The notes below the pieces were generated by a model. That model was given only the letters and a program-made list of their open reading frames with translations, did not search any database and was not told the origin of the DNA. Positions 10,721 through 21,009 of a stretch of DNA of 64,000 nucleotides are shown here, one piece after another. A program made the position numbers and the translations under genes. Location of the stretch: NCBI GenBank assembly GCA_907164885.2, contig OU015498.1, positions 122,811,727 to 122,875,726 of the forward strand. The letters run 5' to 3'. Source of the DNA: Dolomedes plantarius (lineage: Eukaryota; Arthropoda; Arachnida; Araneae; Dolomedidae). Positions within the stretch are counted from its first letter, which is position 1. Every line of letters begins with the position of its first letter.

Positions 10721-11299
10721 CAGTTGCGCCGTGTGCGTGGCTCTATTCAATTGCATAGGTTACGACTCATCACGGACTGGTTTGTGATTGGAGTCAGTTT
10801 TCAGTTTCTTTTGAGTTGCTCCGTGTGTAGACGGCCTAATCCTTCAAGACAAAGCAAAATCTCAATATCAGCTACTGTGAGGCATAGGCTGCTGACGTCA
10901 CGGAGTGGAAAATATCCAAGCGGCTAGATTCTGCCTTTCAGTAAACATTTCTTACATTCTAACAAAAGAATAGTGGCCATTCTTCACTATATTCTCCAGC
11001 CATAATGCAAGAAATAGATAAATGACATTTAAAATGATATTCATGCCTTTTTTCCCCGTTTTTTTTAATATTTCATGCAAAAACTTTATCACGGTAAAAG
11101 AATCAAATTTGTATTTAGTTTATTCAGAATTTAATGGCATTTAAATTTGTTTTGAACTAAAAAAAATCCAACGAAAGTAAGTAATCATTTCCCTTGTCTG
11201 CTTTGACGTCATTTTGAAAAGCCAATTAGGAAATCAGTGTTTCATGTCAAAGTCTAATCCAAAGCACTCATCTCATTTGCCATATTCAAGTTAGCGAAG
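10721..11299. other. Non-coding stretch, possible decayed element
   Basis: Two similar motifs, GTTGCGCCGTGTG (about 10724) and GTTGCTCCGTGTG (about 10813), are the only structure seen. The 67-codon frame here has no recognisable content. Confidence 0.35.
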
Positions 11300-11402
11300 A
11301 CTAGGGGTTCTAAAAACCCGATTTTTTTAAAAACCCGCGGTTTTTGGTTTCTAATTTTCTAAAAACCGCGATTTTTGCGGTTGTTCGGGTTTTCGGGTAA
11401 AA
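11300..11402. repeat. Possible hAT-like element terminus
   Basis: TAGGGGTTCTAAAAACCCGA begins a block where AAAACCCG and AAAACCGCG alternate in both orientations (CGGGTTTTCGGG). Such repeats occur at ends of some hAT elements. No second end was found, so the call is weak. Confidence 0.35.
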
Positions 11403-11689
11403 TAAAATATAATAAAATAGGCTGTTGATATAAAGTTTTATTACGTGTTTAAGCATTCATATAAAAAATATTAAGAAAAACAAATAAATCGAACAGATCA
11501 ATAATTAATATTTTCAGTTTTTCTTCACGTAATGGAACTTCAAACATACCAACGCGTGTAATGAATCATCAGGTAGTCGTGATCGTATTATTGTACAGAA
11601 ATTAGATGCTTCGTGTCTAGGCCGGATATGGGCACGTTAAATACGTAGACCGGAAAGTCCTTCTTTGAGGTCAGTGGGTGGGGAAGGTA

Positions 11690-11855
11690 CGACCCCTCCC
11701 CACCCCCAGATGCACCTCTGGGATCGTTCGTACAAAATTGAGGTGTCACCTGGCTAAGTCAGGCTCCTACACTTGTGTTGACATTATAAACCGGAGCCGC
11801 ACCCTCCAGCCTGAAGTCTATATGGACCCGGTCTGGAATACATTTCCAGAGGGGT
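11690..11855 (+). repeat. SINE (family 1) body, left part of a split copy
   Basis: Matches the SINE at 60060-60412: ATGCACCTCTGGGATCG, CAAAATTGAGGTG, GCTAAGTCAGGCTCC, GGAGCCGCACC and CTGAAGTCTATATGGACC. It stops where the LTR element starts. Its expected CAA-rich tail lies on the far side, at 15402-15444. Confidence 0.65.
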
Positions 11856-12298
11856 TATAGAGTTTCTACTAAGGGGCACTTCTACCCAGACTTGGGTGTA
11901 TATAATTTGAAGTGGCACTCTATTTGAATTTATACAAACGCAGTTTATACATGAAACAATGTTTATTGAATTCGTTGCACATATAATTGGCTTTTACAGC
12001 AATAAGCATACGTACTACTTGTACGGAATGTATAAACACAGCTTTCAAGAACAATATATTTTTATACTCACGAACAGTAAGTCAAACCAGCAGTACTGCC
12101 ATGTAAACTTCTGGCCCGCTAAGCACTAGCGCAGGATAACACCTTTTCAACCTTAACAACCTCCCCTTCTTTTTTAATGACGCTGCGTGGTATTTATACA
12201 AAGCGCGTATGCCGAAATTAGCATATCTGAAGCAGCTTCTTTAATTCATTCACTCAAAAGTTCGATTCTTGTGAATCGAATCTTGTGTATAGCTTACA
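11856..12298 (-). repeat. 3' LTR of gag-only element
   Basis: Nearly identical to 14971-15401. On the minus strand it starts TGTAAGCTATACACAAG. It carries an extra 12 bp (a second GAATCGAATCT-like stretch) that accounts for its 443 versus 431 bp. Confidence 0.85.
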
Positions 12299-12842
12299 CT
12301 GGCCTCCCTCGAAAAAAAAAAATTAGGTAACTGAGGTCTGAACGGCTTCAGTTAACTAATTGAAAACGCGTGCTGGTCTGACTTTTTACATAATGGGTGG
12401 CAAAGTCAAAAAAACCTTCCACACGTTGTGTGGAGGAAAAACGCCACTACCATTTTACAAAACTAACCCCGAAGGGTCCAGGTGACACCATCAAACAGTG
12501 GATTTGCAGAGTTGCGGATACTGGGATGGCCAACTGCGCCCTAAAAAACTTATTTTAGTTAAAATTGTCAACACAATTGCACAGCATGACATTTCTTGAC
12601 TGTTTGTATCTGCTCTCCCCCAATTTATAATGCACATGTGTCATGATTTGTGAAGTTAGTACATTAGTGGTTAATTGGTATATTGTGCAGTATGTATTTT
12701 TTTCCTAGTCACTACATGTCCCCTTCAAAAATTCATAAAACAACAGTATGCCGTATTTTTTTTCAGTGGCTCACCCCTTCCCCTCAAAATGTTTACACAG
12801 TATATACACTGGGGAATTTCAAACCAATTTGGTTCGGTTTTA
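12299..12842 (-). other. 3' untranslated region of gag-only element
   Basis: Follows the gag frame on the minus strand and ends in a purine-rich segment (GAGGGAGGCCAG) directly before the 3' LTR. Plus-strand frames of about 60 codons here are shadows. No pol sequence is recognised. Confidence 0.6.
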
Positions 12843-14837
12843 TTAAAGGGTGGGAGTTAGAATAAGAAAGTTGATACAAGACTTGTTCCTCATGAATGCA
12901 GCAACTTCCTTGCACCAGTCTGTCCAATCCGTGGAACCTCTCTTGATGGTCGCAGTCCTAGTAAAGGGGTTCGTTGACCGTGTGGGCATCCTTCGTGCAG
13001 CAGGTCGTTGGTCCTGAGGCGCTGGTCCGGCTTGACGATGGACAGGAGGTCTCTTGGGAGGAGGCCAACCTTGCTGGGCGGCAGAAATCTTCCGTTTCCT
13101 GTACTTATGCAAAGGAACTTTAAAATTGTCATTCTTCCTTTTGATAACCTTGTGTACCTTATCAGCGACGCATTCATCCTTTGATGGAGTTTTTGTAATG
13201 CACACTTTACCTTTCTTCGTACTTTTGCTTGTATCGGTATTAGATTTTAATGCAGATTCTATTTTTTCAACAACCTGACTCTGGTTTTCGTATTTGTGCT
13301 TATACGACTCCTTGTTTACCGCCTTAATTACTTCAGTATTTGCAGTTTTAATGCTGGAACCTGAAGGCGCTTTTTCACGTTTTTTATCCCCCTTAACTTT
13401 AGTTTTATCCTCTTTTGACGAAAAAGTCTCTTTGAAACTTGCGATATCAGAATCGTTATCATTTAAATTCTTTAACACTGCTTCAGTTTTAGGAAGATTA
13501 AGCTTTTCGTACTGGTGCGTTTTAATGCAACCTGCGTCTATAACTTCCGAAGCATCAGCTAAACTACTTACAGTATAACTCTGTGTCAACTTTTCATCCT
13601 GATTCTCAGTCTGGTTTTCATGTACTTTATTTAAAACCATATTATCAACCTGGCCTACACAATCCCCATTCGGCTGGGAACTTGAAATAATATCATTACC
13701 TAGCGAGTTCCTAATATCGTTTAAAGAATTTTTATTATCGTCAACTAATAAGTATTCACTAACTGCCGTAACGCATACTTCGTCATCTACTAAATTTCCT
13801 TCATTAACAGATGTGTGAATATCATCTAAAATATCAGGTATAGCATCAATAATATCAGGTATAGCATTAATAATATCAGGTATAGCATTAATAGAAGTGT
13901 CCGATGATTTATTTTCTAAACCACTAGCATTAGTATCGGCACTATTTTCAGAAATTTGTACTGGAATTACCTCATCATTCCAGCTAGACTCACTTTCTTT
14001 ATAAGCCACAAAAATACCCTGACTTTCACTATTCTCAAAATAATGATTACTGCTCGGACAAAATAATACATTTGACCACACAGTTTCAACAGGTTGAACC
14101 ATATCATGTGAATCAACTTGCCAGTGCAAGTAAGGTGCTTGCATTTTATTTACTTTAAGTGCACTAATTTCATTATCACGCCGTGCGCTTCTATTATTTT
14201 GCCTGCGGTACTGCTTACGCTGCTGGTTTGAAACTCGCGAAAAATTTTGGCGCGGCTGTATAAAACTTCTCGTACCTGAATGACGGTGAGGGGTAGCGAA
14301 GGAATGTCTATTGTCATATTTAGCTAAAGCTTGAAGGAGGGTAACCTTGCTTGTAATTGTCTGATTATCTAAAAAATCTTGAACACTTGGCTTCAAACGT
14401 TGGATAACTATTTTTAAGATTTCCGCTTCCGTTACCCCTTCTAAATATTCCTCACACTTGGAAATCTTTTCCGTAGCAAAATCTAACGCAGACTGACCTT
14501 CACGTTACCTTAGCGAATAAATTTCCGCTTCAATTTCACTTTGATTAAAGGTCTTTGGAAAAACGCTAAGAAACTGTTGCTTGAATGACAAATAGTCAAA
14601 AATCAGATTACTGCTTTTAATACACGTGTACCACTGAAATGCACTACATCTTAAAGCGGCTAGAGCAATTTTAAGTTTATCCCCCTCTGGGGTGCATTGT
14701 TGCTGAAAGTAATGCTCAATTTTCTTTAGGAATTGGCTTGAGGGGCCGCCATTGAAGGTGGCTTCGAATGGCGCAATTTGCTGAACCATAATTACCCGAG
14801 GGAAATTTCCAGCAGGGTTTTGTTCTACAACACTCAT
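12843..14837 (-). pseudogene. gag: gag of the LTR element, with one in-frame stop and a long acidic/basic tail
   Basis: From the ATG at 14837 the frame begins MSVVEQNPAGNF and carries a retrotransposon gag domain (GPSSQFLKKIEHYFQQQ, later FQWYT, FDYLSFKQQFLSVFP). One TAA at 14505-14507 interrupts it. The same frame then continues without another stop for 554 codons, through QDFLDNQTITSKV, an arginine-rich stretch (RKQYRRQNNRSARRD), three copies of a seven-residue NAIPDII-like repeat, long acidic/serine and lysine-rich segments, and a proline-rich end (GWPPPKRPPVHRQ). No CCHC zinc knuckle is seen; the basic regions may serve for RNA binding. A single stop in so long a frame suggests recent inactivation, or read-through. 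The tail after gag has no family that I recognise. Confidence 0.75.
13830..13893. repeat. 21-bp tandem repeat inside gag tail, 3 copies
   Basis: AATATCAGGTATAGCATTAAT is repeated three times in frame, coding for the NAIPDII-like heptads. Confidence 0.85.
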
Positions 14838-14960
14838 TTTCAAATAGTATATAAGTACTTGCAACAATTTTTTCAATATAAGTACACAGTACACAGTTTT
14901 TAATTTCAATTATGTTGTTCGTTACAAATGTAACGCTAACTACCAGGGTATATATATCTT

Positions 14961-14970
14961 TCGGGCGCCA
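14961..14970 (-). promoter_or_regulatory. Primer-binding-like site
   Basis: TGGCGCCCGA on the minus strand directly after the 5' LTR has the form of a site primed by a lysine-type tRNA. The match is only about 11 bases long. Confidence 0.5.
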
Positions 14971-15401
14971 GTATAGAGATTCTACTAAGGGGCACTTCTA
15001 CCCAGACTTGGGTGTATATAATTTGAAGTGGCACTCTATTTGAATTTTATACAAACGCAGTTTATACATGAAACAATGTTTATTGAATTCGTTGCACATA
15101 TAATTGGCTTTTACAGCAATAAGCATACGTACTACTTGTACGGAATGTATAAACACAGCTTTCAAGAACAATATATTTTTATACTCACGAACAGTAAGTC
15201 AAACCAGCAGTACTGCCATGTAAACTTCTGGCCCGCTAAGCACTAGCGCAGGATAACACCTTTTCAACCTTAACAACCTCCCCTTCTTTTTTAATGACGC
15301 TGCGTGGTATTTATACTAAGCGCGTATGCCAAAATTAGCATATCTGAAGCAGCTTCTTTAATTCATTCACTCAAAAGTTCGATTCTTGTGTATACCTTAC
15401 A
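14971..15401 (-). repeat. 5' LTR of gag-only element
   Basis: Starts TGTAAGGTATACACAAG on the minus strand. It carries a TATA box (TATAAATACC at 15305-15314) and a polyadenylation signal AATAAA (15079-15084), as expected of a promoter LTR. Confidence 0.85.
15305..15314 (-). promoter_or_regulatory. TATA box in 5' LTR
   Basis: TATAAATACC on the minus strand, conserved in the related solo LTR at 26421-26430. Confidence 0.6.
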
Positions 15402-15444
15402 CTGTCCATAAACACCAGCAGCAACAACAACAACAACAACAGAA
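15402..15444 (+). repeat. SINE tail with (CAA)n
   Basis: CTGTC followed by a CAGCAACAACAAC tail resembles the end of the SINE at 60060-60412. It is probably the right part of the SINE interrupted by the LTR element. Confidence 0.55.
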
Positions 15445-15555
15445 AGTAGATGCAATGGAAAACGCTCGTTCACTTTCTGTGGATGTCAGCTTTATACTTT
15501 TAATCGCATTAGCTAATAATAAAATGTTTTTTGTTTTATTGTTTGTCCTTTTGTA

Positions 15556-16140
15556 CCGGGTGGGCAAAAAGTCCTTAGAAACTTTAACAATTCACAAAAA
15601 CCAGAAAAATAATCAAAATAAAAAATTTTTTGGATGGTTAGCATCGCTAGGTCACGGGAATTTTTTTAAGACAGGAAAAAAAAAATAACTAAAAAAACAG
15701 CCGACGGGTAGCGCTGACGTACACAAGTCAAAGGGGTGTATCATCCCAGGTATATCTATCTGGACCATCCAATCTGTTGGGAGTGAAAGATGCGATCTGC
15801 CGAGAGGTGTCATGTATATATTCGGCCCTGCTGCACTCTGCCGTTGCTGGATTTGTGACTCGCCTGCAATGTATTATCCCCTGTGGCGGGGGTCATGTGG
15901 AACCCCTACTGCTGTAATAAACGATTTAGAAGCATTCTTTTCGTTATTTGCGTATCTTTTTTTTTACTTGTGTACGTCAGCGCCACCTGTCGGCTGTTTG
16001 AATTATTTTTTTTCCTGTCTTAAAAAAATTCCCGTGACCTAGCGACGCTAACCCTGCAAACTTTTTTATTTTTTTTATTTTGGTTATTTTCCCGATTTTT
16101 ATGAATTTTTAAAGTTTCTACGGACTTTTTGCCCACCCGG
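15556..16140. mobile_element. Mariner-like element with ~150-bp TIRs
   Basis: CCGGGTGGGCAAAAAGTCC at the left and its inverse at the right are flanked by TA on both sides. Similarity of the arms extends about 150 bp inward (to GACGTACACAAGT). The short unique centre encodes nothing recognisable. The tandem copy at 16912 shows the uninterrupted target, which confirms both boundaries. Confidence 0.9.
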
Positions 16141-16414
16141 TATAATGCACTAAACACTTGCTCTAAAACATCAAAATTTAGCATAATTATAATAATAGCG
16201 ATATAGCCTAAATGTATCCAAAATGGGAAACTCCTTTTTCTTTTTTAACGTAGGATTACGTTCCTCCATAACGATCCTCCGGAAAGCAAAATTCCAGACG
16301 CTGAAACAGTCCGTCCGTACCTCGCGAGTTATAATTTTGGCAGCGTGCTAAACCCAGTCTGTATCGATTGGACAAGCAATAAACAGAAAAGTACCAAAAA
16401 TGCGACAAAATTTT

Positions 16415-16415
16415 G

Positions 16416-16450
<35 letters not shown>

Positions 16451-16466
16451 CGTACATATATATAGG
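16415..16466. repeat. (CA)n(TA)n microsatellite
   Basis: CA tract passing into a TA tract inside repeat copy 1. Confidence 0.9.
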
Positions 16467-17229
16467 ATGCAAGGCGTCTAGGGAAATGATGATACTAAAT
16501 CTTGCACAAACGAACTACATTTAATACTTCTTGGGCATAACGAGTTACACAGGGACGGCTATAACACAAGTAACATATAGACATTAGGAAACAAAATGAG
16601 CGTTTTCTGGGAATGGCTCTTCAACATGAAATTCGAATCAACTCAGATCGCTGGCAGTCTCTCGGATAAGACCGCACGCGTCCATCCCTACGACCGTTCT
16701 CCCGTTTTTTCCTTCTCGCTTGTTCGCCTTGCCGCGCAAACGCAAGCGACATCTAGTAGCTATTCCGCACAACTCTTGTACGGTTTCCCTTGCTTCTACA
16801 TATATTCATAACACATACATACATATATACATACAAAAGAGGTAAGCAACGATAAGTAATCCTATGTTAATAACCCGCGGTAGTTTCGTTGGAAGAGACT
16901 ACCTGAAAAATTTTTTTTTGTTTTATTGATCGTCCTTTTGTATTATGCAGACACTTGCTCTAAAACATCAAAATTTAACATAATTATAATAATAGAGATA
17001 TAACCTAAATGTATCCAAAATGGAAAACACCTCTTTCTTTTTAAACGTAGAATTACGTTCCTCCATAACGGTCCTCGAGAAAGAAAATTTCAGTCGCTAA
17101 AACCGTCCGTCCGTAACTTCCGAGTTATAATTTTGGCAGAGCGCCAAACCCACTCTGTATCGCTTGGACAAGCAGTAAACAGTTAAATAGAAAATTACCA
17201 AAATGCGTCAAAATTTTGACATACATATA

Positions 17230-17633
17230 CCGTAAAATCTTGACTATAATACGAACACGTGTATCATATACGCATGCTTGATTTTGCTCGAAATTTTCGG
17301 AAAAAAATTAAAATTCGACTATAATACGCACCCGTAACGTTTCAAAATTTTATTTAAAAATTGCACAGATGCTTATTAACATAAATAAAATTTGTAATAA
17401 AAATAAACGAAAACGTCAAATTCGGTAGCAAAAAAACTTAAATTTTAAACTGAAAACAAACAATGCAGTGATATTATCAGTCTTTATCACTTTTACTAGA
17501 ATACAGCTCATCTATTGTTTTCGTTTATTCAATATTTAAAACCACATTTTTTGTACACGAGTATAATACGCACCCTCAATTTTCAGACTAAAATGCTAAA
17601 AAAAAAGTGCGTATTATACTCAGGATTTTACGG
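17230..17633. mobile_element. TA-target TIR MITE nested in repeat copy 2
   Basis: CCGTAAAATCTTGACTATAA at the left and CCGTAAAATCCTGAGTATAA inverted at the right, each flanked by TA. TATAATACG recurs near both ends. 404 bp, non-coding. Confidence 0.85.
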
Positions 17634-17635
17634 TA

Positions 17636-17660
17636 TGTATATATATATATATATATATAC
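17636..17660. repeat. (TA)n microsatellite
   Basis: TA tract continuing the central microsatellite of repeat copy 2. Confidence 0.85.
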
Positions 17661-17708
17661 ATACGTACATATATAGATACATATATATATAACACATACA
17701 TACATATA

Positions 17709-18543
17709 CAGGTAACCTTCCTATAACACAGTAGATAGGTTCCTAGAAAATGCCGTGTTGTGTGAAACCGTGTTATATGAGACCTACAGACAGTTCAAAG
17801 AAGGTTTCGTTCTGAAAACTTATTAAAAACAAAAAAAAATTTTAAAAATTCCATGTAAACAACTTCATTTTTATTAAAAATATAAATGTATGTATAACAC
17901 AAAATGAAAAGAAACAAAAAAATATTATTTTCATTTAATGCGACCTTAATTTAATAAATTTCTTCCTTATCATTGCTCAGTACAATCAAACGACAACGTT
18001 TTTTCGATTGAACGATATCACCATTACTTTCAGAACCTTTTTCTTCATTTAGATTTTTTGCACCTTCTATCCTCTTTAAAAAATCTGTAATTTTTGTTTA
18101 TTTGCTGGTTCTTACAAGGTCATTGTAGATTCACAGTATGGAGACAGACAATTTTGCAGCTCCCTTTTGAATTTTTGGCTTTTTTCAGCGGAAGGATTTG
18201 TATTCAAGATTTTCAACTAAGCTTAGGCCTTCTTGTAATTTTATAGAGTTATAAATGAATAAATTATAATTTGCTTATACATTTTCATGTAAATCCACTA
18301 TAGATCATTATTCCTCCCCGTCATTATTTTAAGGTAATTTAATTTTTAAATGTGTTAAACAAAAATCCTGTTATCTAGTGCTATAGAAGTACAGTGTCGT
18401 ACAAAGGTTTTCCAAATTTCTTTATCGTGTTAGAGCGAAACCGTTTCACAGGATGCAGTGTTATGCGAGGGTTCCCGCAATTCATCCTATCGTGTTAGAG
18501 CGAAACCGTGTTGTAAGATGCCGTGCTGTAGGAGGGCTACCTG
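17709..18543. mobile_element. TA-target TIR element (Tigger-like), 835 bp
   Basis: CAGGTAACCTTCCTATAACA and its partner, inverted CAGGTAGCCCTCCTACAGCA, are flanked by TA. Motifs CCGTGTTGT and CGTGTTAGAGCGAAACCG repeat near the ends. No transposase frame is visible. Confidence 0.8.
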
Positions 18544-18630
18544 TATACATACAAAAGAGGTAAGCAACGATGAGTAATCCTACGTTAATAATCCGCGAGA
18601 GTTTCGTTAGAAGAGACTACATGAAATTTT

Positions 18631-19715
18631 GTTTTTCTTTTTTCTTTTACTATTTTGATTTATCTTGGCGCCTCAAACACATTTTGAATGTCCAGTGGTG
18701 GTTTCTTTTGACTTATTGTGTGAAGTTACTGATTGTTTTTTTTCAGAAATGTTTGTAGAAGCACTGCGTTTCAGGGATTCAACTCATTTTTGGTTTCCGC
18801 AAACAAAATTTTTTGAAAAGATGTTCTTAAGATGTTTCTGGAAGTTAGGAAATACAGTTTTTTTTAACAGAAACAATTTTTGAATTAAGTTTCATTCTTA
18901 ATTTTTCCATAATTTTTTTAAAAAATAAATAATGCAAAGTTAATGAAGACAAATACTTTCGCAGGAGAATTCCCGTTGACACTTGGTCTCGAAAACAGTT
19001 AAGTTTAATTTCCGTTGTAAATTTATATTGTTAATATGTTCTAGTTGTGACTTGAATCTAGAATTATGAAAACCTCATTACAAAAGCTGAATAATTATTT
19101 TACAGAAACCCTGATAAAATTCATTATAGTAAACCTTTTATTATAATTCATTTATGTTGCCATTGTTCTATTATTTTGTTGTTGAAAGACATTATTTTAT
19201 TAATACGTTAAGAAATATATGCATTACATAATTTCTATGAAGCTATATTTTTACATAACTTATAGATTTATAGAGATACTTCTACATGTTATGTCTACAT
19301 ATCTGGCAAACGTCTGATGTGAACATTCAATACTTTTTATTTCTTTAATTTATAGGTAAATTTTATTATTCAATTTCACATTAAAGGCATAGACCATAGA
19401 GAAATAACAAATAAACCCAAACGTGCAAAATTTGGGTTTCCCGGAAAAACAAAAATTTGTATAAACAAAACGCCAAGCACGAGCTTTAGTTTGAGCTTCA
19501 AAGATTTTGTTATAAACTTTTAGAGATTTGCTCTGAAAAAGTTATCCGAAAAAACCGAATAACCGAACGAATATGATTCGTTTGAGTAGGGGCAATTGCC
19601 CCCCTCCCCTAAAAAAAAGCCCAGTGTATTTTTTTTTTTATAGCCTAAAATTATATAATCGTAGACCTAATACGAAATGAGTTTAAATTTAAAATGAGAC
19701 GATGTTTATTTCTTA
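18631..19715. other. Non-coding stretch
   Basis: AT-rich. A possible element terminus, GGGGCAATTGCCCC, is at about 19590-19604. No supported frame; overlapping 62- and 72-codon frames at 18570-18883 have no recognisable content. Confidence 0.45.
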
Positions 19716-20001
19716 TATATATATATATGTGTGTGTGTAGGATTAGGTTACCGCTGTTGGTCCCCGCCCATCACCAAGAGTTCCCGCACTCAGATAAGTT
19801 ACTCTTATGCGTAAGAAGTTTTGAGACGCAGAATAGCAACGAGTAGAACGACGGTGGGTGTGTACCATGAGGAGGTTTTAACCCGAAGACGCTCTCGACG
19901 GTTGTTCTTTTTCTTAACGACGCATTGATCTCTACGTGTTTTTCGTGTACGCAGTCAATAAATGTGTGTCCTAGTTTAAAGAGGGTATTTTTTATTAATC
20001 A
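19716..20001. other. TA/TG microsatellite and possible LTR remnant
   Basis: After a TA/TG tract, 19736-20001 starts TGTAGGATTAGG, is less AT-rich than its surroundings and contains AATAAA shortly before its end, as an LTR would. No second copy exists in the window, so this stays a guess. Confidence 0.3.
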
Positions 20002-20698
20002 CTAGCTGAAAACCCGCGTTTCGCTACGGAGTACATTCAAATTAAATACAACGGTCAACGTATGCAATTTATGCCAAAAAATAAATATATATATTTATAA
20101 TAAATGCGATGATCAATGTATACAATTGATGTAAAATATCTATCTATCTATATATATATATTTATAAAAAAATCGTAAGGGATATGCATTTTTTTTGGGA
20201 TAATATCCAATCGTCTGCTGCATTAGAAAGAGAAAAAAATATTTTTTTTGTCTATTTAGTTGTTACGCACGTGACAATAAATTTATTGAAAGTATCAGAA
20301 AAAGAAATCACGTGATCAGCATTTAATAAATTAAATTCTAAAAATTAATCTTTAAAAATTCCCCAAAAATCAGGAAATGGAGATAAAAATTCGAAAAACA
20401 TTTCATTTTGAAGGAATTTTTATGATCTTTCACGTGATATAAATTTTATAACCCTCAATGTATTATTTTAAATGCAAACGTAAAAAAAGTTTAAAAAACA
20501 GCTTAAAAATTTAATTAAAAAAAATCTAAGAAGAAATTTTGAAAAATCTTTCTTAGTGCACCCCTACACTATTAGAAGAATCGCCATGCAAAATTTCAGC
20601 CCTTTAGGTCCAGCGGTTTGGTCTGTGCGTTGTATGTCAGTCAGTCAGTCAGTCAGTGAATGAATGAGTCAGTTACGGAACTGTTTTATATATATAGA
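20002..20698 (-). mobile_element. Non-autonomous Helitron, minus strand
   Basis: On the minus strand it starts TCTATATATATAAAACAG, continues with repeated GACT units and a GAAATTTTGCATGG block, and ends AACGCGGGTTTTCAGCTAG. The flanking bases are A (5') and T (3'), so the element sits between A and T without duplication. This is the Helitron signature (TC start, CTAG-type end). 697 bp, no Rep/helicase. Confidence 0.82.
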
Positions 20699-20712
20699 TA
20701 ATCTACAGAACC

Positions 20713-20732
20713 CATATATATATATATATATA
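20713..20732. repeat. (TA)n tract, copia target
   Basis: Alternating TA directly left of the copia element; it continues on the right at 25158. Confidence 0.9.
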
Positions 20733-20885
20733 TGTTGGTATATATATATAAATGCTACAAAGTGATTTTAACTTTTCACACCAGATGGTGCTAAGTGTCT
20801 GTATTTGTCCTTTTGTATGTAAATGTATATTTTCTGTAAATAAAACTCAGTTGGAATGTAGTCCTTGAACGGGTGAGACACAACA
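20733..20885 (+). repeat. 5' LTR of copia element
   Basis: Starts TGTTGGTATATA (a TATA-like stretch follows at once) and ends GAGACACAACA. AATAAA at 20839-20844 may serve as polyadenylation signal. Confidence 0.93.
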
Positions 20886-20887
20886 TT

Positions 20888-20899
20888 TGGCAGCAGAGC
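20888..20899 (+). promoter_or_regulatory. Primer-binding site
   Basis: TGGCAGCAGAGC two bases after the LTR resembles the complement of the 3' end of an initiator-type methionine tRNA, the usual copia primer. Confidence 0.6.
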
Positions 20900-21009
20900 T
20901 TGTTGTTTTTCTCCTCGAAGAGCCAGTCGCATCGACATCCGGTCGCCGATGAATTCAAAATGCAACTGTGAGATTTCCTAAAGCGAAAGTTTAAACGATA
21001 GCGAAGAAA

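Larger units (their letters stand above)
11856..15401 (-). mobile_element. Gag-only LTR retrotransposon, minus strand
   Basis: Two direct LTRs (11856-12298 and 14971-15401) bracket 2.7 kb of internal sequence on the minus strand. Inside are a primer-binding-like site next to the 5' LTR, a gag frame and a purine-rich stretch next to the 3' LTR. No protease, reverse transcriptase or integrase is present, so the copy is non-autonomous. The LTRs differ by a 12-bp duplication and scattered substitutions, so the insertion is not brand new. No clear target duplication was found. The SINE sequences on both sides suggest insertion near the 3' end of a SINE. Confidence 0.82.
15525..16911 (+). repeat. 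Microsatellite-bearing repeat (Helentron-like?), copy 1
   Basis: Shares its layout with 16912-18630, 45955-46285 and 60940-61232: TTAACGTAGGATTACGTTCC, a GAGTTATAATTTTGGCAG block, AAAATTTTGACA, a CA/TA microsatellite, AAGCAACGATAAGTAATCC and a terminal hairpin around GTAGTTTCG and AGAGACTAC. Central microsatellite, subterminal inverted repeats and an end hairpin are the architecture of Helentron-derived elements; that class call is inference. A mariner-like element (15556-16140) interrupts its left part. Confidence 0.65.
16912..18630 (+). repeat. Microsatellite-bearing repeat, copy 2, with two nested elements
   Basis: Follows copy 1 directly, in the same orientation. Its left part (TTTTATTGATCGTCCTTTTG then TATTATGCAGACACTTGCTC) is the empty site for the mariner-like insertion in copy 1. 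Two TIR elements (17230-17633 and 17709-18543) sit in or beside its microsatellite. It ends in the same AGAGACTAC hairpin. Confidence 0.65.

Noticed and set aside
13054..13578. Plus-strand frames opposite the gag element
   Set aside because: Antisense shadows of the minus-strand gag frame.
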